Below, in pieces: positions 49,554 to 59,826 of a stretch of 64,000 nt of DNA. Each line of letters begins with the position of its first letter. Positions within the stretch are counted from its first letter, which is position 1. The notes below the pieces were generated by a model. The model worked only from the letters and a program-made list of their open reading frames with translations, was not told the origin of the DNA and searched no databases. The translations under genes and the position numbers were made by a program. Origin of the DNA: Tieghemiomyces parasiticus (lineage: Eukaryota > Kickxellomycota > Dimargaritomycetes > Dimargaritales > Dimargaritaceae); assembly GCA_027575765.1 (NCBI GenBank), contig JANBPT010000067.1:1-64000 (forward strand). The letters are read 5' to 3'.

Positions 49554-52448
49554 CTAGTTATTCTTCGGTTCCCGGAATTCGTGCTTGGGCTCCTCGAAAA
49601 TGCAGATGGCGTCGTATAGCTCGGCTCCAAGGGTATGCGCAGTCACGTCGTTCTTGAAGACGGCCAATTTAAGCGAATCGCAGTTGAACTGTGCCCGGAA
49701 GTTAGTATGGATGGCACGGCCCATTCCTTCCAGGATCACCAAGTCCACGTCATGACAGGCTGCCACCAGGGCCTCATCCAGGCGGGATAGGTCCAGACAG
49801 GGCGTGGCGTTGCCAGTGCCCATAATCCGGATGATCTCGTTATCCAGGTGGGCGCCGAGGGTCGGTACGAAATCGCGGGCGCGGTCCAGAGTCTCTCGGA
49901 GTTCATAGTCCGTCACGTCATTGACGGCCGGATGAGAATTGCAGGCCACAATAACCCGTGTGCCGTGATTGGCCAGGTGGAGGACGAACGGGAGGATGCC
50001 CAGGACGATATCAGCTCCGCTGTTATCAACAAATACCACAGCCTGACGGTACTGCGGCGCCCCGCCTTCGTTGGGGGTGGGGGTCAGCCACTTGGTGATG
50101 AAGGCGTCGCGGTTATCGTACAGGGCATGGCGGCGGACCTTGGCGCGTGCCGAATCAAAGTCAAGTTCACCGCTGTTGATCAGGTCCACGATGGCGTTGG
50201 ACCCCCAGTCAAACATATTGCCGGCCAGTACATTCTCAATCAAGATGTGGAGGCGGGCAGCTGGATCGGTGACCGGCGCGAGGTCGGCAAGCAGTTTAGG
50301 CAAGGTCTGGAGAGCGGCGGTGGTTTCGGCGGCCTTGATATCGGCAAAGATATCGCGGAAGCCAACCTCCTGAAGACACTGCTCGCGGAGGGCCATGAGG
50401 TGCCGGATGGTAATGGGGCCATAGGCCAGGGGTTGCTGGCGGAGCCGTTGAAGGTGGGCACGGTAAAGACGGTCAAACCGGTCGGCCTTGGCAACGGCCT
50501 CGGTATCGCCGAGGGCCATCGCCGATTCGGCGGCCAGGGTTTTCAGGTGGGGCTGGCGCCGGTTGAGCAGGTCAATCCAGTACGCGTGGGCCGTGGGTGG
50601 CGTGAGATCTGTTGTGTCAGGCCGGTACGCCGAGGCGCTGGCCAGCCGCGGGAAGGGCTGCAGAGCGGCGGGGGCTTGGTCAAGGGACCCATAGGCGCTG
50701 AGTGAGCTGTCGACGATGGTCCGGGAGATGGTGAAATTTTCGTAGAATGAGCCGGCGCGGGATTTGCGGTCGCGCCGTTGCAGGTACGCGCCCATGGCGC
50801 CCAGGTATCCCTCATGGCGTAGGAACAGGGCCTCCATGGTGGCCTTGGACCAAAATCTAATGGCATAGGACAGGGTATGCATGGTATCCGGGTGGCCCTG
50901 AATAAAGGATCCGCCAAAGTAGATACGCGAGATGCCGTGGATACGGGCGTTGAGATAGGCAATCTGTCCGATATTGTTGCTCACCATGTACAGGAGGGAT
51001 CGCGAGATGTCGCTGTCATTAAAATTAGCCTCCTGGGCCAGTTTCTTGCGGAACACTTTGCCCATGCTGGACGCAATGGTGGTGGACTTAAGCCCGATCT
51101 TGTCGTACCCGGCGCCGTAGATGTCGCCCACCAACATGTCCACGTTACGGTTATCACCGGCCTTGCTGAGCTCCAACATTTCGTCAAAGGTGCGCGCCTT
51201 GGTCAGGAGGGTCAGCAGGCCCCACAGAGTCCCGCCGCCCAGCGACGTCCCGCTGATGCGCTCGTACTGGTCGTTGGCCACCACCTTAAGAATACTCACG
51301 CCGGAGCCAATGTTCACCAGCATATACGGGAAGAGTTCGGCGGGTGTCGTCTGGAAGCACATGGGGGCTTCCTGTGAATAGGTGAAGACCTCGTCGGGCA
51401 CCTTGGTGATGAAGAAATTGAGGCCTGGAAAAGACAGTGGAAGGTCCGAGAGGTGGTGAGTAGCAAGGCTGTTAACGTGGGGTATGCACCGCAGAGAGGA
51501 GGATGCTCCAATTACCATGGGGTGACAAGGTCGAGCCCGGTGTAACGTACCGCGCCCTAACACTTACCAGTCACCAGACAGCCCATCTCGTCTTCCTTCT
51601 GCAGAATTACGCCCAGACGCTCCACGAACAGCTTGTGGAAGAGGTGGGCGCCCCCGCCGGTAGCCTTGATGATGTGACGGGGCAGCGGCCGGTTCTCCTT
51701 GTCCGTCTGGCTCGTTTCCCGGGGAGGGGACCCGTCCGCTGCCTCCGCTTCAGCAACAGCAGGCACTGTCAGCTCGGACGGCCCCAAAGGGAGAAGATTG
51801 GGGTGCACGGGACTACTGGGACTACTAGGCACGGATCCCGCGGCGGGGTCTTTACTTCTTCGGGATACCGACGGGGTCAAGCTCGGTGACGAACTGGCGC
51901 TGTCCCAGTGCTTAAGCAGCTGGCCGATGAAGTCGATGCACTGGTCGATGTGGTCCGTTTCGAACCACGTGAAGTTAAGGCGACCACCCGGCGAACTGGG
52001 GTGCCGGGAGAAGTAGATTACTTTTGTCAGCGAGCCACCAATCTGAGGGAATGGTTATGAGGTGGATAAGGATGAAGGGCAGGGGAGAGGGGGTTGGTCG
52101 GTTAGCCCAAGGCGACTCCTAAAGCCCTGGGGCACTGCCAGGACGTGCCTGTAATGGCGGTAGCCACGCAGGTATATTGACTGCTAAAGGCGGTCAGGTG
52201 GAGCGGGGACGTATGCCGTGCCGCACCTATTCCTTCGGACACTGAGGGTTGCTCACTGTACCGAGATACTCGACTTCCGCTCTGCCCTAGAATACAGAGG
52301 CACTTACGTCCACAGCAATACGGGGACTACGCTCAGGCTGGTCGGGCAGACTGATGTGGTGGCTGCCATTCGGGGTGTGGACCTGTTCGTCGGCGTCATC
52401 GGTGCCCTTAACCGGGGACAGGGGTTTGACAGGCTTGGGTTCCGCCAT
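49554..52448 (-). CDS. PANK4: pantothenate kinase-DUF89 phosphatase fusion (PANK4-like), three exons
   Basis: Type II (eukaryotic) pantothenate kinase fused to a DUF89 metal-dependent phosphatase, the PANK4 architecture of CoA metabolism. Exons 52308-52448, 51568-52042 and 49554-51424 splice in frame to 828 residues; introns 52043-52307 and 51425-51567 both have GTAAGTG donors. Splicing restores the phosphate loop (AVD|IGGSLTK, residues 45-54) and the CLVTG|LNFF junction. Kinase features: ATGGGAH, KEDEMGCLVTG with Glu199, VNIGSGVSIL, and ERISGTSLGGGT with Arg261. C-terminal DUF89 features: VFVDNSGADIVLG with Asp672/Asn673, and VNDVT with Asp708, spaced 36 residues apart as in mammalian PANK4. 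Vertebrate PANK4 is regarded as a pseudokinase lacking the catalytic Glu and Arg; here both are present, so the protein may keep both activities (inference). Residues about 85-130 form a Ser/Pro-rich insert. The start is the Met of MAEPKPVK, 47 codons before the first splice site. Confidence 0.92.
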
Positions 52449-53219
52449 GTCGCCAAGTGGGGTTGTTGGAAGGGAACAGACTCGGGGCCCGGAAGAATGG
52501 TCGGTGCTAATGGGAAAGGGGGCCGTGCGGCGAATTCGGGTCAGGGGATGGGGCCAGGTGGACAATGCGAGGACCGTGGTGGGGATGGTTTGACAAGGCA
52601 AAGAAGATACGGTGCCAGAAAGTATTTAGATATGGCTAGAAAGCGGAGGACAAAAAAGCCATACGAAACGGCGGTGGTAGACGTTCGGCGGCAAGCCCTA
52701 GTCCGCTGGTCCCTGGGTGCACGCCGGCCTCCAGCCACACGGGCGAAGGAGTTGTGAAACCAATGGACAGCTTAAGAACCGTCAGGGATCAACAGGGAAC
52801 CGTTCGGGTCCAAGAGTGGGGTGAGGTGGAGACCTGGCCGTTCTCACGTTTGGAGGGATGGGTTCGCCAGGTGGAGCCATCCGCTGCCTGCGGGGCCTCG
52901 CACCCACACACGTGCAGAGAGATAAGGGTAGACCGGGCCCGGTGCTAGACCATTGGCTGGGAGCCATTAGGCTTGGGACCATACTTTAGAGGTGAGTCGT
53001 ACAATCGGACTGCGGGGTCGCGATCAGGTGATGCCGTAGAGACTGCCAGCCCACCACATGCAAGCCATAGTGAGCATGAGATGTGTATCAGGCCACAGTT
53101 CCGCGGTATCCGTCCGTTTCCTCGATGCGACACATGGTGGTGCATCAACCATCATCAGCCCACCCGTTTCCTCGGTCTAGTGCAGTAAATTACAATTGAG
53201 GGCTTTATAGTAAAAAGTA
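52449..53219. promoter_or_regulatory. upstream region of the PanK-DUF89 gene
   Basis: About 770 bp between the 3' end of ARV1 and the start of the PanK-DUF89 gene, both on the minus strand. No coding signal. It must contain the PanK promoter, but I can name no specific site. Confidence 0.45.
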
Positions 53220-54636
53220 TTACTCTTCAAACGACATGTCCTCCCCCAGTGGGTCGTACGCCGGGGAAGCAGTTAGGCCGTCCATAAGCAAGTAGTAGAC
53301 CGCCGTGCTCAACCACTTGGTGAGGTGCCCAATGACGACCAACAGGCTGGCCGACCAGTAGGACAAACGGAAGTAAACTGAAAACGGGAATAAGATGGTT
53401 GAAACACAGTCGAAAAGAGGCGAAGCGAATGAGGGCTTGGAGCTGAAGTAATAAGTCGAGGTCTTGGGCGACCCGACACATGGAGACCAGTAGACCTTTG
53501 TTTTATCACCCTCTTACCTGAGAGCGCCTCGGCGTTGGAGGTAAAGACCAGGACGTTCAGCATCCAAGAGTAGTGTGCCTCACTGTAATTCCAAATTACA
53601 ATTAGAATTGTCAACAGTTTGCCAAACGACGACACGACCAACGGCGAGAAGGCTGATGGTATCCTAGAAAAGAAAATGCAATAAAGCCCGGGACAAAGGG
53701 GTCAGTGGGTCAGTAATAGTCAAATTGCGGCCTGACCAAGCACGTCGGACGGCCCCCATGGTACGTTCGAGGGAATATGGCCTCAATCGGAGCAATTACA
53801 GTGCAGCCCACCCCGCCTACCTTGCTACACTTACCTTTGGAAACGACGGGACTCGGCAAACAGCCACCAGAAGGCAAACTGGACGCCAAAGTAAAAGGAC
53901 AGGAATTCTTTGACCAAGCGCGGTGGTGGCCGTCACAATTAAAAGTGGATTGTAGATACGCCGTAAGGTTAGTCCAGTATCCATACGTACAGCCAATACT
54001 TCTGGCACCACTCCGACTACACCACCAAAGACTTACCGAGGACACTCATGAGTAGAATACATATGTACTGGACGTAAAAGGCCTGATTATAAAAGAAATT
54101 TGGCTGCTCCTCGATGTCCATTTTCTCGAACCGGAACCACTTGATGTACACGTCAAACAGGATGAGAAGGATGGTAAGCTTGATGGTAGACGCCGAGGTC
54201 TCGCCCTCCTGGAAGATCTGGCGATTAAACAGCAGGTGGCGGTACACCTGCGGTTTGTGGAGCATCATGTCGATGAAGATTAGGACAGCATCGTGTTCGA
54301 CATAGCGATCGGCGAACTGGTGGCACTCGGCCTAGAGGTTGGAATTGGCGATGGTTGGCCGGTGGTTGATGCATGAGGCGGCGGCCAAGTGTGTAAAGGG
54401 GCGTCGGTTAGGCGGGTATCATCAAACGCGGCGGGCTGCGCTTCCGTGGTGGAGTGGGCAGGGGATATAAAATTGGGTATGGCAAGTCTGGTGCGACCGC
54501 AAGTGAGACCGTACTCCAGCTAGGAAAGCCAGACGCGGGAATGAGGACTTACGCACTGGGTCAGCCGGATGTTGCCTTTGCTGTACTCGGTGTAAAGGCT
54601 GGATACGGAGGAGCCGCACTCGATGCAGGTTGGCAT
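53220..54636 (-). CDS. ARV1: ARV1 sterol/lipid homeostasis protein, five exons
   Basis: ER membrane protein needed for sterol distribution, sphingolipid balance and GPI-anchor synthesis in yeast and animals. Exons 54553-54636, 54037-54331, 53835-53907, 53518-53663 and 53220-53377 join with phases 0, 1, 2 and 1 to give 251 residues. All four introns (129-221 bp) have GTAAG donors and AG acceptors. The N-terminal ARV1 homology domain reads MPTCIECG, then YTEYSKGNIRLTQC|AEC. The first splice rebuilds the second CxxC, giving zinc ligands Cys4, Cys7, Cys28 and Cys31. This is followed by FADRYVEHDAVLIFIDMMLH and KPQVYRHLLFN, close to the family consensus. About four to five hydrophobic segments follow, including LSFYFGVQFAFWWLF spanning exon 3 and YWSASLLVVIGHL in the last exon. 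Length matches the family. It is head-to-head with the bL34m gene, 441 bp apart. Confidence 0.95.
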
Positions 54637-55077
54637 GGTGCAATTGAGGAACTGTTGGGCATGTAGACGACGGGCGGCGGTAGGTGAGTGGATAGACGAC
54701 TGTAAATTAGATGGGCGGTCCCGGTTGTAGGACCCATGGACTATCAAGCCAAGCCAAATGCGGAATGAATTGAGCGGGGACTGGTCCCTCCTGCCCTGCT
54801 TACCATCACTGGCAATGTACATCGTTTATGCCCCGACAAATCACGTGACCAAACAGTCCCATCGCCTGCTCTCCCCTCCCCTCACACCTCAATGTAGAGA
54901 CTCGTTAGGATGCTAGCGCCACTTGGTCAATGTGGTGGAACCTGGAGGTGCTCCGACGATCAGATCCGCGGTACCAGCCTGCCCACTAGAGGCGGGAGGT
55001 TCAGGTCACCGATTCAAACGTGTACTCATTCCTTGGAATCAAAACTAGGTCACAATCTTTAGCTTCAGCCATTCGCC
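54637..55077. promoter_or_regulatory. shared divergent promoter of ARV1 and bL34m
   Basis: The 441 bp between the two ATGs must contain both 5' untranslated regions and both promoters, so a bidirectional promoter is likely. No TATA box is obvious. Confidence 0.55.
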
Positions 55078-55625
55078 ATGATTTCTCTACTTCGCAGTGC
55101 CCACCCGCTACGGGCCACGCTGACTAGCCAGCTTCGTCCGGTGGTCCCGGCCCGGGCCCCTGCCTTGCGCTCTTTCTCGCTTCTGACCCAGTCGGCATCG
55201 CGTACGCTGCGCCCGCAGGCGTAAGTGATGAGAGCATTCCATAGACATGTCGTGTCCAAGTGACGGACAATAAGTGTAAAAATCGGCACACCAAGATTCT
55301 AATTCGCCAATCCCCTGATTGTACTTCACCCCGCCCTCTTCCCGTTCCCTGTTGTGCTTGCACCTGTAGCGCTCAGGTGAACCGGTCCGTCCTTTCCGCC
55401 ACGAGCTCGGTGACCACCCTATCGGCTACGCTCACGCCGCACCAGCCCACCCTCCTCGGTCTGGGCGGTATGCAGATGCGCTTCAGGTGTTTTGGCAACG
55501 AGTACCAGCCCAGTAACCTGGTCCGCAAGCGCCGGCACGGGTTCCTAAAGCGCAAGCGGACAAAGTCGGGCCGTAAGATCCTTGCCCGCCGGCTGCTCAA
55601 AGGCCGGCGCAACATGTCTCATTAG
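55078..55625 (+). CDS. MRPL34: mitochondrial large-subunit ribosomal protein bL34m, two exons
   Basis: Structural protein of the mitochondrial large ribosomal subunit. Exons 55078-55220 and 55370-55625 are joined across a 149-bp intron (donor GTAAGTG, acceptor CTGTAG, phase 2) to give 132 residues. The next AG six bases on would create an in-frame TGA, which fixes the acceptor. Residues 1-45 are rich in Arg, Ser, Leu and Ala with no acidic residues, as in a mitochondrial targeting peptide. The last 43 residues are the L34 domain: [20 protein letters not shown], then [18 protein letters not shown], matching the bacterial L34 pattern of YQPS, HGF and GR-x-LARR-x-KGR. An AATAAA (55704-55709) lies about 80 bases after the stop. 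Confidence 0.95.
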
Positions 55626-55703
55626 GCGCTCTATCGGAATGCAGACAGACCTAGCCTCGATGGATTTATCTGGTTTAGCCAGTTACATTTTTCCCCGCCA
55701 GTC

Positions 55704-55709
55704 AATAAA
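55704..55709 (+). terminator. poly(A) signal AATAAA of bL34m
   Basis: Canonical hexamer 79 bases downstream of the bL34m stop codon, a suitable distance for 3'-end processing. Confidence 0.55.
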
Positions 55710-58405
55710 GAAAGGGAGTACCCGTAATGTAGTAGCGGCGAGGTTGAAAATTAATAGAACTGGACACTGGTACGCATCCTCTTTGAGTCGGGCGGTTAAT
55801 ACTTCTATTCTGGTAGCCGGGACGTCTCGATGCGAAGTATCCCCAAGACTTACGCATTATCTTCCTTTAAATGGGTTGTACAATGGAGGCAGGCGCTGCG
55901 GCGGCAGAGAGGGACGACGCTGGCCTAGTATAGATCGGATGACCAAGGTTGGACTATTTTTAGCTGCAGAAGACCGGGGGACCTAGCATCATCGGGTGAC
56001 ACCATTAATAGGACCGAGTGGCTGAGGTCACCCCCTCTCCTCCCCCCGGGAAGGATGTGCACATCTCTATAATTATACTTGTCAAACGACTGTCCATGAC
56101 GCAATAGCTATCCTCTGCGTGCAGTGGCCCGCCTACCTCACCGGCCTACAACCAGACCACATGCAGCCCACCTTGGCAAGGGGTAACTAGAAGAATTCGC
56201 CCACTGGGGTCCCTCACCATGTAACTCGTACTAAGCGAAACACAATTTCACGCCTTACACTACAACTAGTAGAAGTCTGGCGATGCCGTCAGACCGTTCT
56301 ACTTTCATTCCACACCTCCCCCCTTAAGGTTGGGAAGCGATACACACCAGCCCTGTCGCTCGGCCAAGCGTGGTCAAATCAATTGACGTTCTATAACGAC
56401 CAACAAGTCCCCCGCCCCTACATTTCGGCACTCAATATCTTGGCAGCCGGAGGGAGTGTGCATACCATGTCTACGGGGCCTCAAGTCGCCCTACATAGTA
56501 AGCACGGACTTGGCATTTCATGCCAGCTGCCTTTTTGGGGTTCAGACGGAGCCTATCATGCGAAGCCAGGCGCCGAAATACTCACGCCAAGATGTCAACG
56601 GTACCATGATGTCTAAAGAACCAAACGGCTGGAGTAGATATATTATGGTCCGATCACGGAAGGTCGGGCTCAACTAACCACCACTGCCACCAATTTGGCA
56701 GCATCCCGTAGCTGTGAACACCAGTCACCTGGGTGCGAGTTTATCCGAGTACCGCCGGGGAAATTTCCGAGGAGGCCCGGGCTACAAGCAGTCACATGAA
56801 ACCCAACCGAAAAAAAAAAGTTGAACGGTAATGCCTGGCATGACCTTTTCTGGTGTGGACATTTGTGCATGCCACAGTTCTCCTTCTCCAGACTAGTGTG
56901 CGATGCCTAAACAAACTGCACAGTACCGTGGCTTACATGCCAAACCCTGGTCCGCCGAATTTATTAAAATTGCGCTAGTGTTACAGAGCGCTCATATTTG
57001 TAATACCGTCCCCTCCTCCCGCCATGTATCATTATCAATCATTCCGATCCATTTAACTGATTTAGTGGTCAGCATTTCCCTTCGTATGACTAACCCGACC
57101 CCTGCCTTTGACACCACTTCAGTGAACGCCATTGCAATGGGCAGCACGCTCGCGTTAGGTCGAGGTTATCTCAGCTCGCCCCAGTGCGTTATCTAGTTGC
57201 TTATCAACCACCGCCGACACTGAGTGCCCTTTAGCACGCCATCCGTTCGGCCGTGCATTTGCTCCGCACGCTTACCAGCCATGGTCCGTCACTCCAGGGG
57301 CCCGCCCCAGAGGCACGCTGTTACCGCGAGATATCTACAACAATACCTGCGTCCCTGTTCGGCGACTGGTCAAACCACCTCTTCGACAGAGCGCACGTGC
57401 GACGTGGCCATTTGTCGTGGTTGTCAGAACGTGGAGAGAGTGGGTATGAGTGGTACCAGTTGCGATCATTGTTCCCTTGGCCCAGTTTCAGCCACAAGCC
57501 AGGCTATGTCAAAGGTTGCCATTTCCGCGAACCTCAGTCTCGGCGCTCCTCGCCATAGGTCCCATGGAAGCTTTTCCCCATCCATTGGCTCTTGGGGTGA
57601 GCGACCTAGGGTGGGGAGAGGTTCAGGCGGGGACTATATCCTCTAATCGGACCAATTGCCTGTCGAACTCCAATCCCGCCACCTCTCCCTCTCATCGTTG
57701 GAGAGTGACCGGTTCGCCCCGAGTTTCGAAAGAGAAAGCTAGGCCACCGGCCATTCAAGACGACACCATATGGCCAAATGACGTTTATTATCATAGTCAA
57801 GAAGTCTCCTTGTTGACATAGTTGATCGCCACCCCCCTTTGGACGACCCTTCACCCTTGCCCTTCCGCCCCTTGCAACATCACAGGCCCTGGTTCGTACC
57901 AATATGCGGGAAGGAAGATGGTCGACCTGGCCTCCGACTCTATCCCGATACCCGTATAAATACGGCGTGGCCAAGACCCCCCCCCGCACCCACTCCTGTC
58001 CGTTTCATCGTTTTATTGTTGTACCGAAGCTGTTGTGCAAGATCGCATCTATCCCCGTTTTACCGCACACCCCATGAGTAGACCCGTTCCCTGCCCCACA
58101 CCTCGTTCTCAGCGATCACCTATCTAACCCCCTCTCCTTTTCTTGCTATCTATTCCTGCTTTGGCCAGGGCTTTCTACCTCCGACTCTTTTATGACCCGC
58201 ACCCCACAACCCTGAGCGCTGCCCTAGTAGACTTATCTTTCCTAGGCCGTTCTTTACGCACCGCTGGCCCGCCACACTAATACTCCGCCTAGTTCCTTAC
58301 CACACTTGTAGTGTACCACTCCTACTCCACCGCGCTAGAAGTATTGCCTTCCAGAAGCATAAGCTTTGGACCCTCCTTTCCCCCCTCCCTACTCTGCTAG
58401 CCATC
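55710..58405. other. intergenic, 2.7 kb, ending in pyrimidine-rich leader
   Basis: Frames of up to 140 codons (for example 57224-57646 and 57450-57821) overlap in several frames and show no recognisable content. The last 300 bases (58080-58400) are strongly C/T-rich on the plus strand and form the leader of the phosphatase gene. No RNA gene or repeat family seen. Confidence 0.55.
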
Positions 58406-59746
58406 ATGACCAGCGACCCTCCGCCCACGCTCACGGTCCACCGTTTCGAGCGCATCGCCAACTTCCGCGACGTGGCAGTGTCTATTCAGGAGTCGCTCCA
58501 CCGCACCGATCCGACGGGCCACGTCCCCATCCTCCCGCGTCTGCTCTATCGTTCCGCTCGGCCCGACCAGGCTTCAGACATTGACCTCGAATACGTGACC
58601 AAACGCATCGGCATCCGTACCATCATTGACCTGCGGTCCGAGCTCGAGACCAACAATAATCACGAGTGCGGCCTCTACGCCCAGTTCCCCCTGGTGACCG
58701 CCGCCGTCCTCGGGGGTCCGCTGGTCGACAGTGACGCTATCTTGCCTGGCACCGCTGAAGTCGAACCCCCACAGCCTGTCCGGACCGACTCGGCCTCCGA
58801 GAAGGACAGTATTGTGAGTGTGACTGACTCGGCCACCAGCCAGGTCGGTGAGAAACCTCCTATCGACCCGTCTGGCGACCACCGTCATCGCCACCGCCAC
58901 CACCACCACCACCACCACCATTCGTACCGGCATCACCACCGCTCGCCCTTCCGTCGCCACCGGAGTTACCGACAGGGCGATCACCCTCCACTGATGAGTC
59001 ATCGCACCGACTCGTCCGCCTCCTCCTCCTCTTCCTCGTCGACTGCCTCCGCGCCGTCCCCCAAATCATTGGAGTTTGACCACGTCAAGCGCAGCTACTC
59101 TCAGCTCTCCCTGCGATCCGCCAAGCACGCTGCCCGCGCGCTCCCGCGCCAAAAGCGCTACAACATCAATCTCCTTGGTTCTCGTTTCCGCTTTAGTTTC
59201 GTAGTAGGGTCTGCCAGTTGGGCGACGCGCAGTAAGCTAGTGTACTACCAACTGCGCGGGATGAAGCAGCGCATGCTTAACACGGTGGGCCGCGAAGTGT
59301 TTGAAGATATGGGGCTGAAGGGCTTCTACGCTGGAGTCCTGGGCTACTGCGGGCACGAAATAGCTAGCGTCCTGCGACTCTTTACGGAACGCCGCAACTT
59401 CCCCATCTTGGTGCATTGCTCGCACGGCAAGGACCGTACGGGTATCATCGTAGCCCTCCTGCTCATGCTGCTGGGCGTCGACCCGCTGCTCATTGTGGCC
59501 GACTATGCCAAAACCCGTGAGGGCATGAAGGACAAGCTCGCCGAGATTAAGAGTGACATGCGTGCCACGGGAATGCCTGAAGTTTTCGCCGACGCCCCGC
59601 CCGAGGCCATGGCTGAGACAATTCACCACCTCCTGGGTATCTACGGCACCCCCAGCCACTACCTCGAAATCATCGGAATTAACCGCAAGGACCAGGCCTG
59701 TATCGTGCGCAACCTGACCTCCTACGGACCCACTACCAGCGTCTAA
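58406..59746 (+). CDS. tyrosine-phosphatase family protein (Y_phosphatase3-like) with His-rich insert
   Basis: Predicted cysteine-dependent protein or phosphoinositide phosphatase; single exon, 446 residues. The N-terminal part has the family elements NFRDV (19-23), LLYRSARPD (46-54) and GIRTIIDLRSE (69-79). The catalytic P-loop is HCSHGKDRTG, with nucleophile Cys338 and Arg344 in a C-x5-R arrangement. It is followed by IIVALLLMLLGVD and a DYAKTREGM helix. Between the two halves is an insert of about 140 residues (about 110-250) not expected in the family. It contains a Glu/Asp/Ser patch, a His/Arg-rich stretch with eight consecutive His (about 165-172), and a Ser run. The fold therefore appears split by a disordered, possibly metal-binding loop. 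The start sits right after a pyrimidine-rich leader. The substrate cannot be predicted. Confidence 0.88.
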   Translation: MTSDPPPTLTVHRFERIANFRDVAVSIQESLHRTDPTGHVPILPRLLYRSARPDQASDIDLEYVTKRIGIRTIIDLRSELETNNNHECGLYAQFPLVTAAVLGGPLVDSDAILPGTAEVEPPQPVRTDSASEKDSIVSVTDSATSQVGEKPPIDPSGDHRHRHRHHHHHHHHSYRHHHRSPFRRHRSYRQGDHPPLMSHRTDSSASSSSSSSTASAPSPKSLEFDHVKRSYSQLSLRSAKHAARALPRQKRYNINLLGSRFRFSFVVGSASWATRSKLVYYQLRGMKQRMLNTVGREVFEDMGLKGFYAGVLGYCGHEIASVLRLFTERRNFPILVHCSHGKDRTGIIVALLLMLLGVDPLLIVADYAKTREGMKDKLAEIKSDMRATGMPEVFADAPPEAMAETIHHLLGIYGTPSHYLEIIGINRKDQACIVRNLTSYGPTTSV

Positions 59747-59820
59747 GGGCCACCATGTATCTCTACCTCCATCATCCACCCGCACTTAATTATTCTGTAC
59801 ATCATACCTCTCCCTTACGC

Positions 59821-59826
59821 AATAAA
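59821..59826 (+). terminator. poly(A) signal AATAAA of the phosphatase gene
   Basis: Canonical hexamer 75 bases after the stop codon, in a position suited to 3'-end processing. Confidence 0.6.

Noticed and set aside
55000..55077. tRNA-like T-loop sequence (GATTCAAACG) before bL34m
   Set aside because: No cloverleaf can be drawn around it.
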